Assembly: GCA_001579985.1 (NCBI GenBank)
Contig: LRSR01010088.1
Span: 1-38,129 of the forward strand
Direction: 5' to 3'
DNA: 38,129 bases
Source of the DNA: Hypsibius dujardini
Lineage: Eukaryota > Tardigrada > Eutardigrada > Parachela > Hypsibiidae
The position numbers and the translations under genes were made by a program. The notes under the pieces are model-generated. The model was not told the DNA's origin. It saw nothing but the letters and a program-made list of their open reading frames with translations, and did not search any database. Below, one piece after another: positions 19,590 to 29,845 of the stretch (position 1 is the stretch's first letter; each line of letters opens with the position of its first letter).

Positions 19590-20590
19590 ATGGCTGACAT
19601 CACCGGCACCTACAAACTCACGAGCAGCGAGCATTTCGACGATTATTTGAAGGCCGTCGGTGAGTTGGGGAAGCTTTTTTCCTCCTGAACTGAGCTGAAG
19701 AGCTCTCTACTTCCGGGTCGCGTCGCCGTCCGGAAAAGCCCGATACTTGCTAGCCTTTTCCGCCACCGTTTCTCATTTTTATAATCTTCCCTCCGTATTG
19801 TAGGTGTCAACTTTATCCTGCGAAAGTTGGCGACCACCGTCGAGTAAGCATAGGCAAGGCATTTTAATTGCGTGAAAGTATTTTTCTCATGATTCGATTT
19901 TAATTTTCCTCCTCCTCAGATCCGCGACGGTTGAGATCACCAAGAACGGCGAGGAGTACACCATCAAGACTACCACTGCGGTGAAGAGCGCGGAGATCAA
20001 ATTCAAGCTGGGCGAACCGTTCACGGAGCACACGATGGACGGTCGTGACGTTGAGGTACCGTACATGTCGGCGTACTTGATTCGTTGATTGATTGATTGA
20101 TGGATTTTGTCTGGCTGGTTTGCCGGTCGATTCAGTGTGTCGATTGATTGTTTGATTGGAGTGTTGGTTAGGAAACTATTGCGTTTCGGTTTGTCCCTCG
20201 TTTTTTATTTGACTACTTTTTAGAGTTTGTTGGTCGCTGGATTGATTCGAATTGCCTTGTTCATGCTTTAAGGCCACTTATCTGTTCTGAAATTCCGATT
20301 CATTGGTAAGAAAATGTATGACTCATTTTTTCCTGTTTTTAGACAACGTTCACTCTGGAAGGTAATCTCTTGAAGCAAGTTCAGCACGACATCAAGGGCG
20401 GATTCGACTCGTTCTCCGACCGGGAATTCAACGGGGATGAACTTATCACTGTAAGAACCTTACGGGAAGCTGAGATTTATCTTTTGTTTGGTTTGTGTCC
20501 ACTGCTGCGGTCCCTGATGTTCTCCCATTTGCCTTACAGACGATGCGCTGCAAGGATGCCGTCGCAGTCCGAAAGTATAAGAAGGAATGA
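19590..20590 (+). CDS. Intracellular fatty acid-binding protein (FABP)
   Basis: Exons 19590-19659, 19804-19843, 19920-20055, 20343-20450 and 20540-20590 join in phases 1, 2, 0, 0. They give 134 residues, the usual FABP size. The start MADITGTYKLTSSEHFDDYL is the family signature (G-x-[FYW]-x-[LIVMF] with helix I), and the second helix is VNFILRKLATT. Strand motifs IKFKLGEPFTEHTMDGRDVE and EFNGDELIT are typical. The C-terminal Arg129-x-Tyr131 (AVRKYKK) is the pair that holds the fatty-acid carboxylate in the P2 motif. It is a cytosolic ten-stranded beta-barrel carrying long-chain fatty acids or retinoids. Three introns fall at classical FABP sites; the one after TTVE is additional. It resembles arthropod/mite group 13 proteins as I know them. 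The fourth intron position (20451-20539) is also standard. Confidence 0.93.
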
Positions 20591-21252
20591 TGAGGATAGT
20601 CTCTCTCGGGATCTCATTTCTTCCCGTGTTTGCAGTTGATTAATTGGGCTCTGGTGTGAATGGCAGTTTTGTTGAAGTCTCCTCTGCCGCGCTCTCTTCC
20701 GGTTTTGTTTGCGTAGATGCGCGGTCCGTCTATTGATTTTCGGCGTATGGCATGCGTGCGACTGACGATTCCGTTTGTTTGTGTGTGTACCTTTCCTTTC
20801 TGCGCCGAATCTCTTCCTCGAAAGATAGTATTTTTGTTGCTGATAAAAAAACTTCCCTTACATTTTCTGGCGGCTCGTTTGGTCGGTCACTCACTCGGTC
20901 TCTTAACCTTCTCGTAATTCTGGCTGGAAAAGTGCGCGAAGAAAGCCAGGTTGTAGTTCTAGTGGTCATCTCCGGACTTGTTGTGTTTCAGTAGAAAGGC
21001 ATGCAGCTCAAACCCCATCAAAACCACACTGGTCACGAAACTCCATTGGAAAATGGGAAGGGTTTATTGCAACTTCCAATTGGAAATGGAAGACTAGACA
21101 TCAAATCAGCTGTGCTGATTTCTCATGGTCGATAAAATTTCACTGACATAAAAGTATTTATTTTGCACAGCCGCCTGAATTTTACTTGAATACATTACGG
21201 CGTCTATAATTTCATTAGAAGTTTCTTAAATTTTATCTAATTCTACACGAAA
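20591..21252. other. FABP-HIBCH intergenic region
   Basis: No gene or strong repeat is seen; open frames at 20717-20994 have no support. A short inverted word pair CTCCATTGGAAAATGG / CTTCCAATTGGAAATGGAAG occurs near 21040-21095. Confidence 0.45.
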
Positions 21253-22829
21253 ATGATTGGAGTCAAGTAAGCGGAAAGGATATTTTGCTGTGGAAAAGAC
21301 ATTCTATTTTATTGTTTCACGATAATTTGTTCTGTTTTTATTTGTATAGATCGCTTCAACAACGTTCCTTGAATTTAACTCGGCTGCTTTCTTTCTCCCC
21401 TGGTCAAGCAGTGAGTTTTTCAGTGAGTATTGTGTTTTTCATGTTTAGCTTATGTTGCTGCTTTTGTGCAGGGCAGAATGGAGTATTCCGCTTCGGCTTC
21501 TACGGCAGAGCAGGAAATTATTTACTCCAAGTACGGCGCCGTGGGAGTGATCCTGTTAAATCGGCAAAAAGCGTTGAATTCGATTAATCAGTCGATGGTG
21601 GTTTCCATGCATCAGAAGCTGAAGGTTTGTCTTGGCTCCCTCGGCGTGAATCGCGAAGCTGCATGTGTTTTGTGTAAACGGAAAGTATCCCTTTGTGTGT
21701 TCGATTGATTGGGCGATTGACTTAAGTTAAGTCCTGTTCGGTGAGCAATCAATGAATCAGTTGCCCGATCTACCATCGGAGTAGCTGATCGATTGACGGA
21801 TTGACTGAGTGATAACTGTCAAGACAAGGAAAGACAATCAGCAGTCGCTTCTCGGCATTAATCCGTTGAAGCATTCTGGGTTTGCTGTTTGTGTGATAGT
21901 TCAATTGTGCTCCATCTTTGCATTTAGTCCGCTAATACTGGTTCAATTTTTCAGGAATGGACAACAGACGGAACCAAATTAGTGATTTGTAAAGGGTCCG
22001 GAGCGAAAGCTTTTTGCGCCGGAGGGGATGTTGTTGGTGAGACAAGGCTTAATCTGACTCCCTTTTGTGGTCACTGTTCCAGTCGGTCTGCCTCTCTTGT
22101 CTGTTTGTCTGTTTGTCTCTCTATCTGTCTGTCTGCCTGTCTGCATGTCTGCCTGTCTGCCTGTTTGTCTGTCTGTCTCTCCTGTCTGTCTTTTACCTGT
22201 CTGGCTCCTGTTTTTCTGTCTGGCTCTTTTTCTGTTTATCGACATCATTACCTGTCTCTCGCTCTGATTCTCTCTGTGCCTGGTGTCTATTGTAGAACAA
22301 CATTTTTCTTTTCAGCCATTTATAATGCTGGGAAACCCGGTCAGGACAACTTGATGGGAGAATTTTTCCGAAAAGAATATATCCTTAACCATCAGATCGG
22401 AACGCTGAAAATACCATATGTTGCTTTGATTCACGGGATCACAATGGGTGGAGTACGCAACGTCTACTTCTCTAGTGTTAATTTTGTTAATGTTCATTAC
22501 TGTTTCTGCCATGGCTTTCGTATTTCCGTCTCAGGGTGTGGGAATATCTGTTCACGGCAAGTTCCGTGTAGCCACTGAAAAGACAATGTTTGCTATGCCG
22601 GAAACGGCGATCGGATTTCTCACTGACGTCGGTGGATCGTATTTTCTTCCACGGCTGCCGGGAAATTTGGGACTCTACTTGGCTCTGACCGGCGATCGTT
22701 TGGTGGGAAAGGATGTTAAATTTGCCGGTGTGGCCACCCATTTTGTTGATGCTGCCCAGGTGAATGACTGAACGGCAAGTGATCAATCATCGGTATCAAG
22801 TATACAATTCAAGCAGCAGACAGGCAGAA

Positions 22830-22926
<97 letters not shown>

Positions 22927-23887
22927 AACAGGCAGGCAAACAGGCAGACAAACAGGCAGACAAACAGGCAGACAAACAAACAGACGGACCAACCGACAGA
23001 TAGACAGACAGACATACTTACAATGACGGAGAGAGCTTATACAGGTGTAGAGCTTTGTTTCACGTATTTTAAAATCCGACTGTGTAATGTATCATTCCAG
23101 CTTCCATTTCTCGAAAAGGATCTCATTAGTTTAAAAAATCCTGACGATGCCTCAGTAGCAGATATTTTATCCAAGTTTGAAAAAAAGGTACCTGTGCCGA
23201 TAATTAGGTTCCTTCTCAGTTTCTCTCTTCTGACCGTAAATTCGTGACGGGGGTTTTCGTTTAGAGCGAAGTTCAGAAGGACGTAAAATTTTCCATGGAG
23301 AACAAGACTGATTGGATTGACAACACTTTCGGCGGCTCCTCCATGGAAGACATTGTCAAAAACTTACGTGACGACAGCACAGAATGGTCCAAGCAGACAC
23401 TGAGCACACTGGCGAAAATGGTACGAATTTTTTATGACGGATTGTTTTTAGTCAGAATTATGATCAATTTGTAATATGTTTGGTGAGTTGCCAACAAGTG
23501 TTTCTATTTGCTCAGAGTCCAACTTCGCTGAAGATTGTTCACCGGCAGATCCAATTGGGCAAGAGTAAAGACCTCGCCGAGTGCCTCAAAATGGAGCTTC
23601 GCGTTGCTCTTCGACTTCTTCGGCAGAACGATTTCTACGAAGGCGTTAGAGCAAGTACGTTCATTCACTTGCAAGTTTGCTCCAATTGTTTGCCCACCCC
23701 TAAGCAACCCCGAATTGCTTGCTACAATATGACTAATTGTTGTAATACTAATAACCGTTTTGCAGAACTCGTTGATAAGGACAATAAACCGGCGTGGAAG
23801 CCCAGTCGGCTAGAAGATATACCCGACACTGAAATTGACCGATACTTCGCTCCTTTCTCCGACCCGAAACAAGAACTCCAACTATGA
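21253..23887 (+). CDS. HIBCH: 3-hydroxyisobutyryl-CoA hydrolase, mitochondrial
   Basis: Ten exons: 21253-21266, 21350-21410, 21472-21624, 21955-22036, 22316-22452, 22535-22759, 23101-23187, 23265-23420, 23516-23654 and 23766-23887. All joins agree in phase and give about 391 residues (human protein about 386). The first two exons give a basic, Ser/Leu-rich leader ([15 protein letters not shown]), consistent with mitochondrial import. Crotonase-fold motifs follow in order: [26 protein letters not shown] (oxyanion-hole region), [40 protein letters not shown] with the conserved Glu and Asp, LALTGDRL and GVATHFVD. The C-terminal [14 protein letters not shown] and [19 protein letters not shown] are HIBCH-specific. 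The enzyme cleaves 3-hydroxyisobutyryl-CoA in valine degradation. The ATG at 21253 is inferred from a 14-nt first exon and is the least certain part. Confidence 0.92.
22037..22315. repeat. CTGT microsatellite, HIBCH intron 4
   Basis: The stretch 22080-22250 is CTGT/CTGC words. The bracketing donor GTGAGA and acceptor TTTTCAG define it as intron. Confidence 0.8.
22760..23100. repeat. CAGA/CAGG microsatellite, HIBCH intron 6
   Basis: From 22817 to 23012 there is an almost pure CAGA array grading into CAGG and CAGACAAA units. It is in the opposite orientation to the CTGT array in intron 4 of the same gene. Confidence 0.85.
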
Positions 23888-24185
23888 TTGAATCTGCATT
23901 CTGCGATGTTATGTTTTACGATTCTGTATTTCGATTAAGACATACATGTCGTACGAGGATTGATGTGTCAAGGAGCTCCACTCTCCTTAGCATAGCCAGT
24001 GTTGTCTAGCGGAGGCATTCATAGTTTTTTTTCCAGTTTTTAAACACTGCCATCTCTTTTACTCACAGCACTGTTGCCGTAAAAAGCTATCTACAACACT
24101 GATGACTGAGCTGAAATCTCAAGGCGTTTCGAAAGAAACGGAACCATATGGATACGCCCACAGATGAGGGTCCGGAACAAAAAGT

Positions 24186-24257
24186 CTCCCAGTCGGGGAA
24201 TCGAACCCCGGTCTACCACGTGACAGGCGGTGATACTTACCACTATACTAACTGGGA
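24186..24257 (-). tRNA. tRNA-Asp (GTC), copy 1
   Basis: The 72-nt cloverleaf on the minus strand has acceptor TCCCAGT paired with ACTGGGA, anticodon arm ACCGC-CTGTCAC-GTGGT with anticodon GTC, T-arm CGGGG-TTCGATT-CCCCG and discriminator G. The A box (TAGTATAGTGG) and B box (GGTTCGATTCC) are intact. A T5 pol III terminator follows at 24183-24179. Confidence 0.93.
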
Positions 24258-24454
24258 CGAGCTGATTTCAGTCGCCAGCTATGCATAGTTTTTTTCAGTT
24301 TCTAGACACTACCATCTCTTATACTCACGGTACTGTTGCTGTAAAAAGCGTTCTATGAGACTGATGAATGATAACTGAGCTGAAATCTCCAGGCGTTTTG
24401 AAAGAAACGGAACCATATGGATACGCCCACAGATGAGGGTCTGGAACAAAAAGT

Positions 24455-24526
24455 CTCCCAGTCGGGGAATCGAACCCCGGTCTACCACGTGACAGGCGGT
24501 GATACTTACCACTATACTAACTGGGA
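24455..24526 (-). tRNA. tRNA-Asp (GTC), copy 2
   Basis: The gene is identical to the copy 269 bp to the left over the mature tRNA. It has the same GTC anticodon, paired acceptor stem and T5 terminator (24452-24448). It lies within a duplicated segment whose flanks are also similar. Confidence 0.93.
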
Positions 24527-24923
24527 CGAGCTGATACCAGCAAACGACTATTTACTGCTTAAATATGTTTTCACTTCCCTGTATAGTATATAACAGTAAT
24601 TTTACCCGTTTGTTTCTGTTGTTGACAAGGACTATACAGTTAGTAGTAACACTGGCACACGCAGCAGTTAATGTAGCAATGTAGCAATCAACTGACGCGG
24701 TATACGGTAATATTGGCGGCGCCATCTATTTACCACTACGTAGTACATTTTTATTTTTAGAAAATTGTTTCCACACGTTTTTATTTTTTTTCTCGATGGA
24801 AACAGCATCACATAATGTAAATGCACACTAAAAATTAACGGATGTGCAAGATTTCACCTTCGAGAGTGGTGGAATTTCCTTGTTTGTATGTTTCGCTGGA
24901 CGAACCTTTTTGTTAGTATACCA

Positions 24924-25110
24924 GGCAAACGCTTTGGGTTGAATCACTACATGGGTTGAATCAGTCGGGTGGCGGAGGGCGCCACAAGTGTAAATTGTAG
25001 ACAACGGTGTGTGTGAAGCTGAATGAGTGTTGGTTACAATTTCCACTCGTGGCGCCCTCCGCCACCCGACTGATTCAACCCATGTAGTGATTCAACCCAA
25101 AGCGTTTGCT
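24924..25110. repeat. Long palindrome: 62-bp arms, 63-bp spacer
   Basis: The left arm (24924-24985) and right arm (25049-25110) are reverse complements with about one mismatch. The outer part contains a small direct repeat (GGGTTGAATCA twice) and the inner part GGTGGCGGAGGGCGCCAC. No TSD is recognised by eye. It is a hairpin-forming element, probably a MITE or an inverted duplication. Confidence 0.85.
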
Positions 25111-25116
25111 TGGTAC

Positions 25117-25757
25117 AGATATACAAATGCCCCTATATATATGCCCGTAGACGATTTGCTAGCAGTCTAGTACCGACTTGCCCTAGCTGTCGTATCCGTA
25201 GCTACTGTGACCACCTTGTAAAGTGCCTGGCTTTTCCCGTCATTTAAGCATGAAGAGATATGCTTAAAAGATGACTGCGCTATAAAAGTTATTTAGGGAA
25301 AACACTAGATTTATTAATCTTCAATTATCATTATAGTAATAATGTTTTATCCTATTCTCCAACCAGCCACGACTCACAGTCGGCATGCTGCTCGTTCTTC
25401 CGGCAATTATTCCAAACTTACAGAGCACATGTATAGTCCGAAGCTGAGGCGTAACGGGGGCGGGGAACTAGGGGGAGTGCCTCCTTTAATGAATCTGGCC
25501 GCCCGGGAGCGATTTTTAATTTTTTTTAAAAGAAAAACTACCCACCCCCCTCCCCCGAAAAGTGTGTTACGCCTCTGGTCTGAAGCACTGTATAAACACG
25601 GATATGTAGGAAAAAGTCTGTGTATGTATGTGTCAGTGTCTCTGTTTCGGAGTCTGTGTTTCCTTAGCTCCTGCAATCCATGTCAGTTTCAGCATCTGTC
25701 AGTAAATATGCATCCTCACCATACTAGCCAATGTGTATCAACAACGTATTGGTAACT
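25117..25757. other. No protein gene seen between palindrome and tRNA-Ile
   Basis: The open frame 25342-25755 lacks domain, splice or codon support. G- and C-runs near 25447-25557 resemble low-complexity DNA. Confidence 0.45.
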
Positions 25758-25852
25758 GCTCTTGTAGCATAGTGGTTAATGCGCCGTACTTATATGCAGT
25801 ATAAGGCCCATGAGTCATGCGGATATCGGCGGTTCGAACCCGCCCTCGAGCA
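25758..25852 (+). tRNA. tRNA-Ile (TAT) with 22-nt intron
   Basis: D-arm GCAT-AGTGGTTA-ATGC; anticodon arm CCGTA / TGCGG with loop CTTATA...A and anticodon TAT; T-arm GGCGG-TTCGAAC-CCGCC; discriminator A; T5 terminator at 25855-25859. The 22-nt insertion (25795-25816) sits after position 37, where eukaryotic tRNA-Ile(UAU) normally carries its intron. The acceptor stem GCTCTTG/CTCGAGC has two mispairs (positions 5 and 6), so function is a little uncertain. Confidence 0.85.
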
Positions 25853-25888
25853 ACTTTTTCCCAAAATTCTCTACGTAACTGTCCAACT

Positions 25889-26023
25889 ACTGTACTGTCG
25901 CGATCGTTTGGTGCTGCTTTTTAGACCCACCCGTACATTATGACTGCACACACTGTGCTTCAGTGAAGTCATAATATACGGTGGATCTAAAACGCAGCAC
26001 CAAATGATCGAGACAGTACAGTA
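25889..26023. mobile_element. Short MITE-like inverted repeat
   Basis: The ends ACTGTACTGTC and GACAGTACAGT pair. So do GATCGTTTGGTGCTGC with GCAGCACCAAATGATC and ATTATGACT with AGTCATAAT. It is about 135 bp and sits right after the tRNA-Ile terminator. Confidence 0.7.
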
Positions 26024-26024
26024 C

Positions 26025-26199
26025 CTGTCTGTCCGTTTGTTTGTTCGTCCCTCTGTTAGTCCGCCAGTCTATCTGCCCGTTAATTCGTCTGGCCGCCTTT
26101 CTGATCAGTCAGTCCGTCCGTTGTCTGTATATCCAACTATCCATATATCCGCAGGTTCTTTTTGTCCGTTTTTTGCCTATAAGTTTATTCGTATGTGCC

Positions 26200-26241
<42 letters not shown>

Positions 26242-26245
26242 CAAG
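26025..26245. repeat. CTGT/CCGT-type microsatellite
   Basis: Degenerate GTCTGTCCGT words end in a pure CTGT run at 26203-26238. Coding readings across it are artefacts. Confidence 0.7.
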
Positions 26246-26527
26246 GCATATGCTTACTAAATCTCACTCGAGAACAACAAAAGCCGACAAATCTCAATTC
26301 CGTTGTCAAACAGAGGAATCGGTTCTATTTTCAGCTGGATATTACGACAACAATGAGCACCGAAACACTTCAAACGATATCACACTAGAAGAATCCGACT
26401 TGAGAAAATGGGATTCGCCAAAAAGTCCGTTTTGCAAATAGACCGCATGAGAAGTGCACACAGCGTAGGTTCCTTGGAGTGCCAGTACTAGCGCAGGAAC
26501 ATGGAGACCGCCGCCTTATGATCGCAT

Positions 26528-28662
26528 TCATTTTTTCAAATTATCCATTAGATCTTTAGCTTCATTTATTTTTGCCGCAAGATAAGGGGAGCCACCTGAA
26601 AAAATAACGACACTGAATAGAATGGAACCGGGGGATTCGTAGTTCTTTTTAAATATATCTAAGCATATTTTGAAGTATTCCGAAAACTGGATTTTTATTA
26701 CAAATGAATAGACAAGTATATATATATATATAAGTTAAAGACAGAATATAAATATTATATCCGGCTGTCTATAATATAATATTTATATTCTTAATCTAAA
26801 AGCCCAAAATAAAACATTTTTAATTTTCGATTAAAACAATTTGTTGTGAAATTTGTTAAATAAAAATCGAGCCGTTGAATTTTAATTCAGTTTGTATGCT
26901 ATTCATATTGAAAGTTGAGTTGTCATCGGCCCCAGCACACTCAATTAATCAATCAACGGAGTTTAATTGATTGAGTATGCTGGGCCGTTTGGCTTCGGGC
27001 TTTCAGCCCGGGCCAGTCGATGGCGATACCATTGCCCACTCTGATGCAAACAATGCTCTTTTATCACTAAACATTCGTGAGAATTCCTCAGGAACCAAGC
27101 TCCCATAAAATGCTTCCTGAGTACGCTGAGGAACATTTCTCACGACTTCCCTTCATAAAGTTCTCTCGTGAGCAATGGCGCGAAAACTTGTGTACGTCGA
27201 ACAGTTAAAAAGCTGAGTAAAATCGAGCATCGACTCAGCTTTTTCGTTTTTCAAAGTTCCTCTACTCTACTCTCCAAGCATCCAATCATCATGCTTGGAG
27301 AATAGAGTAGAGGAACATGAAGAACAAAAAAAACCAAAAGCTAAGATAATTTAAATATTCTAAATTTTTGCTGCTAATATCACTAGTAACAGACAAATAG
27401 GAAAGTATATTGATAGGTATAGTAAAAGGTAAAGATTATTGCAATTACAAAATGGAAATTTTCATGTTTTCTAACGTAGCTGCAATTGTTTTATAGCTAT
27501 TTTAACTTTGGCGGATTCAGTAAAAAAATCGCCTACGGCGTAAATCTTTCATACTTAAATAGTTGCTGAGAAATCCCTCTCCTGGCGATCTTACCGAGCC
27601 CGGCGTTCAATTTAAAAGTTCGTGGGGGAATCACCTTATGATAATACCGCAAGGTTCGTGGGGGAATCGCCTTATGATAATACCGCAAGGTTCGTGGGGG
27701 AATCAGCTTATGATAATACCGCAAGGTTCGTGGGGGAATCACCTTATGATAATACCGCAAGGTTCGTGGGGGAATCACCTTATGATAATACCGCAAGGTC
27801 CGTGGGGGAATCACCTTATGATAATACCGCAAGGTCCGTGACCGTATTGAAAACGAAAAATCTGCGCCGCGTACGGCGTACATATTTAATCAAAAAATCG
27901 GAAAGCTATCTAGGAGTGAGACAACCAAAAATTAATTTTCGGTGTTTTTGTGGGCAAAATCTATGTTCAGGAAACTATAAAGTGTTAAAACAGCACTGGA
28001 TGCAAAGACGCAACGTTTATACACAACACAGCACAATGCAGCCAATCAACCAATGAACAGCGCAGCTGCAGTTGATTGATCTATTTGCAGCACAGGCGTC
28101 GCTCCAATGACACACCAATCAATCAATGCATCGAATAGGCGTACCTTTATCAGGATGATTTAATACCATGATCCGTTTGTGGGCTTCCTTTATCTTACTC
28201 CTGTGCGCCGATGGACTGTAAAACAACAATCGATAACTTCTGCAACTGGAAAATTGAAAAAAAAATTGACAAGGTGACAAAAAACGAACCTCACGCCGAG
28301 AATCAGGCTGGCTTCTCGTTTATCCATTTTCTGATCGAAGCCGCCTTTGTAGTACTTGCTGTTGGCGAAGCTGGCTGCGTCCATTGCCGGCAGTTGCACC
28401 TGAATCTTCTGCATGAGTGGCTTTCCATGCTTGGAAAGATATCGACCTGCAATAGCAACGCACTAGACGTATACTGCGTCCAAATGAAGCGGAGATAAAG
28501 GGAAACGGAAAAACAACGCGAGTAATCAATCAAGCCGTCTTTTCGGTGTACGTGGTAAAACTGGTAGGCCAATCGGCCAATCAAGTGAAGCGCTGCGATG
28601 GCATTACCAGCGAAGCCGACAGCTGCCATGGCCAAACCAGCTACAACAATTCCTGAGGACAT
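26528..28662 (-). CDS. DNAJC19: TIM14/Pam18 J-domain subunit of the mitochondrial import motor
   Basis: Exons 28608-28662 (ATG), 28290-28446, 28145-28215 and 26528-26595 (TGA) join in phases 1, 2, 1. They give 116 residues, the same length as human DNAJC19. The N-terminal membrane segment is IVVAGLAMAAVGFAG, followed by RYLSKHG. Then come ANSKYYKGGFDQKMDKREA and LILGVSPSAHRSKIKEAHKR. The J-domain loop His-Pro-Asp is intact ([20 protein letters not shown]), and the protein ends EAKDLMDNLKK. Pam18 sits in the inner membrane and stimulates mtHsp70 ATPase at the TIM23 translocase. The last intron (26596-28144, about 1.5 kb) holds hairpins and the 36-bp tandem repeat. Introns 1 and 2 are short (161 and 74 bp). 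Confidence 0.95.
26733..26792. repeat. AT-rich inverted repeat in DNAJC19 intron 3
   Basis: GAATATAAATATTATAT and ATAATATTTATATTC are complementary across a CCGGCTGTCT-containing loop. Confidence 0.5.
26929..27318. repeat. Cluster of consecutive hairpins in DNAJC19 intron 3
   Basis: Hairpins in order: CCCAGCACACTCAATTAATC with GATTGAGTATGCTGGG; a GGCTTCGGGC/GCCCGGGCC stem; an imperfect CGTGAGAATTCCTCAG/CTGAGGAACATTTCTCACG stem; AAAAAGCTGAGT/ACTCAGCTTTTT; and a 26-bp arm GTTCCTCTACTCTACTCTCC with its complement at 27291-27316. Confidence 0.65.
27618..27841. repeat. 36-bp tandem repeat, about 6 copies
   Basis: The unit begins GGTTCGTGGGGGAATCACCT and continues with TATGATAATACCGCAA. Copies differ by single substitutions (for example TTCG/TCCG and CACC/CGCC/CAGC). 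Because 36 is a multiple of three, it reads open on both strands. It lies inside DNAJC19 intron 3. Confidence 0.9.
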
Positions 28663-29154
28663 ATTGGAGATGTAGCACGATCAAAATAGTCGCGGAGAAA
28701 AGGGTGAAGAAATTCAAATCGAACTTGGAAAAGGAAAACAGCCAATAATAATCAATCGGCTAAATGACTAATTTTCTCGGTGATAAATATATCTCGCGCT
28801 GGTGGATTGCCGATAAAAAAGACAGGACGAGGATGTGCTTCACAGGAGTGATGAAATCAATCAATCAGTATCAGCTGATGCCGGGCAACGTTTTGCCCTC
28901 TTGGCGCACCATGATACCCGATGTTTGCGGTTGTAGCAACCCCCCTATTTCTCTCTCTGTTCTTCACAAAATCGGATTCACACATTCGGAGCTACAAAAT
29001 TTAACGGAGTGGCTATTTTACCCCCCCTTTTGGGGCCGAATAGATTCCCCGGCTATTTTACCCCTCCCTGAATACACAACGAGGGGCCCAATAACACCCC
29101 CGCTATTTTACCCCTCCCTAGGGCCCAATAGCTCCATGGCTATTTTACCCCTCC
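28663..29154. other. DNAJC19 5' flank and GGCTATTTTACCCC repeats
   Basis: About four copies of a GGCTATTTTACCCC phrase lie between 29010 and 29150, spaced by about 25-50 bp, between the DNAJC19 start and the microsatellite. No gene is recognised. Confidence 0.55.
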
Positions 29155-29815
29155 CCTCCCGTCTGTTCTGTCAGTCCGCTTGTTGCTTGTCCGTCCGCTG
29201 CCTGTCTGTTAGTTGTCCGTCCGTCCATCCGTCCGTCTGTTTTCCGTCCGCCCGTCCACCCGTCCTTCCGTCTGTCTGTTGTCCGCCCGTCTGTTGTCCG
29301 TCCGCCCGTCCGTCTGTCCGTTGTTTGTCCGTCCGTTGTTTGTCCGTCCGTTGTCCGTCCGTTGTCCATCCGTTGTCTATCCGTCCGTCCGCCCATCCGC
29401 CCGTCTATCCGCCCATCCATCCTCCCGTCCGTCCGTCCACCTGTCCGTCCGTTCGTCCGTTGTTTGTCCGTCCGTTGTCCGTCCGTTGTCCATTTGTTAT
29501 CAATCCATCTGTCCGCCCGTTCGTCGCCCGTCCGTTCGTCCGTTCGTCCGCCCGTCCGTCCGTCCGTCCGTCTGCCCGTCCGTCCGTTCGTCCGTCCGTT
29601 CGTCCGTCCGTCCGCCCATCCGTCCGTCTCTTCGTCCGTCCGCCCGTCCATCCGTCCGTCCGTCCGCCCGCCCGCCCGTTCGTTGTTTGTTCGTCCGTTG
29701 TCTGTTCGTCCGTTTATGGCCTGTCCGTTGTCCTTCCGTTCCTTGTCTGTCCGTCGGTTGTCTGTCCATCCGTTGCCTGTCTTTTTGTTGCCTTCCATCG
29801 GTTCGTTTGTTGTCC
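29155..29815. repeat. Large GTCC/GTCT microsatellite, about 660 bp
   Basis: This is an almost continuous array of CCGT, CTGT and GCCC words. It generates very long open frames on both strands (Pro/Ser/Val/Arg or Gly/Arg/Thr/Asp peptides), none of which looks like a real protein. Confidence 0.9.
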
Positions 29816-29845
29816 GTTCAGTTATTGCCCATTGTTTGCCCCTCT

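Larger units (their letters stand above)
24018..24540. repeat. Tandem segmental duplication carrying tRNA-Asp
   Basis: Two direct copies of about 265 bp (about 24018-24270 and 24285-24540) share more than the tRNA. Common flanking phrases include CATAGTTTTTTT, ACTGAGCTGAAATCTC, GAAACGGAACCATATGGATA and CGCCCACAGATGAGGGTC. The flanks have diverged by scattered substitutions and small indels while the tRNAs are identical. Confidence 0.85.

Noticed and set aside
19214-19609. Minus-strand 131-codon frame over the FABP start
   Set aside because: Antisense shadow of the FABP 5' region and hairpin array; charged low-complexity peptide.
20717-20994. Short frames between FABP and HIBCH
   Set aside because: No domain; probably UTR or intergenic DNA.
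25342-25755. 137-codon plus-strand frame before tRNA-Ile
   Set aside because: No recognisable domain, G/C-run content and no supporting splice or codon pattern.
27533-28056. Open frames over the 36-bp repeat, and possible CRISPR array
   Set aside because: Repeats are contiguous with no unique spacers, and the setting is a eukaryotic intron.
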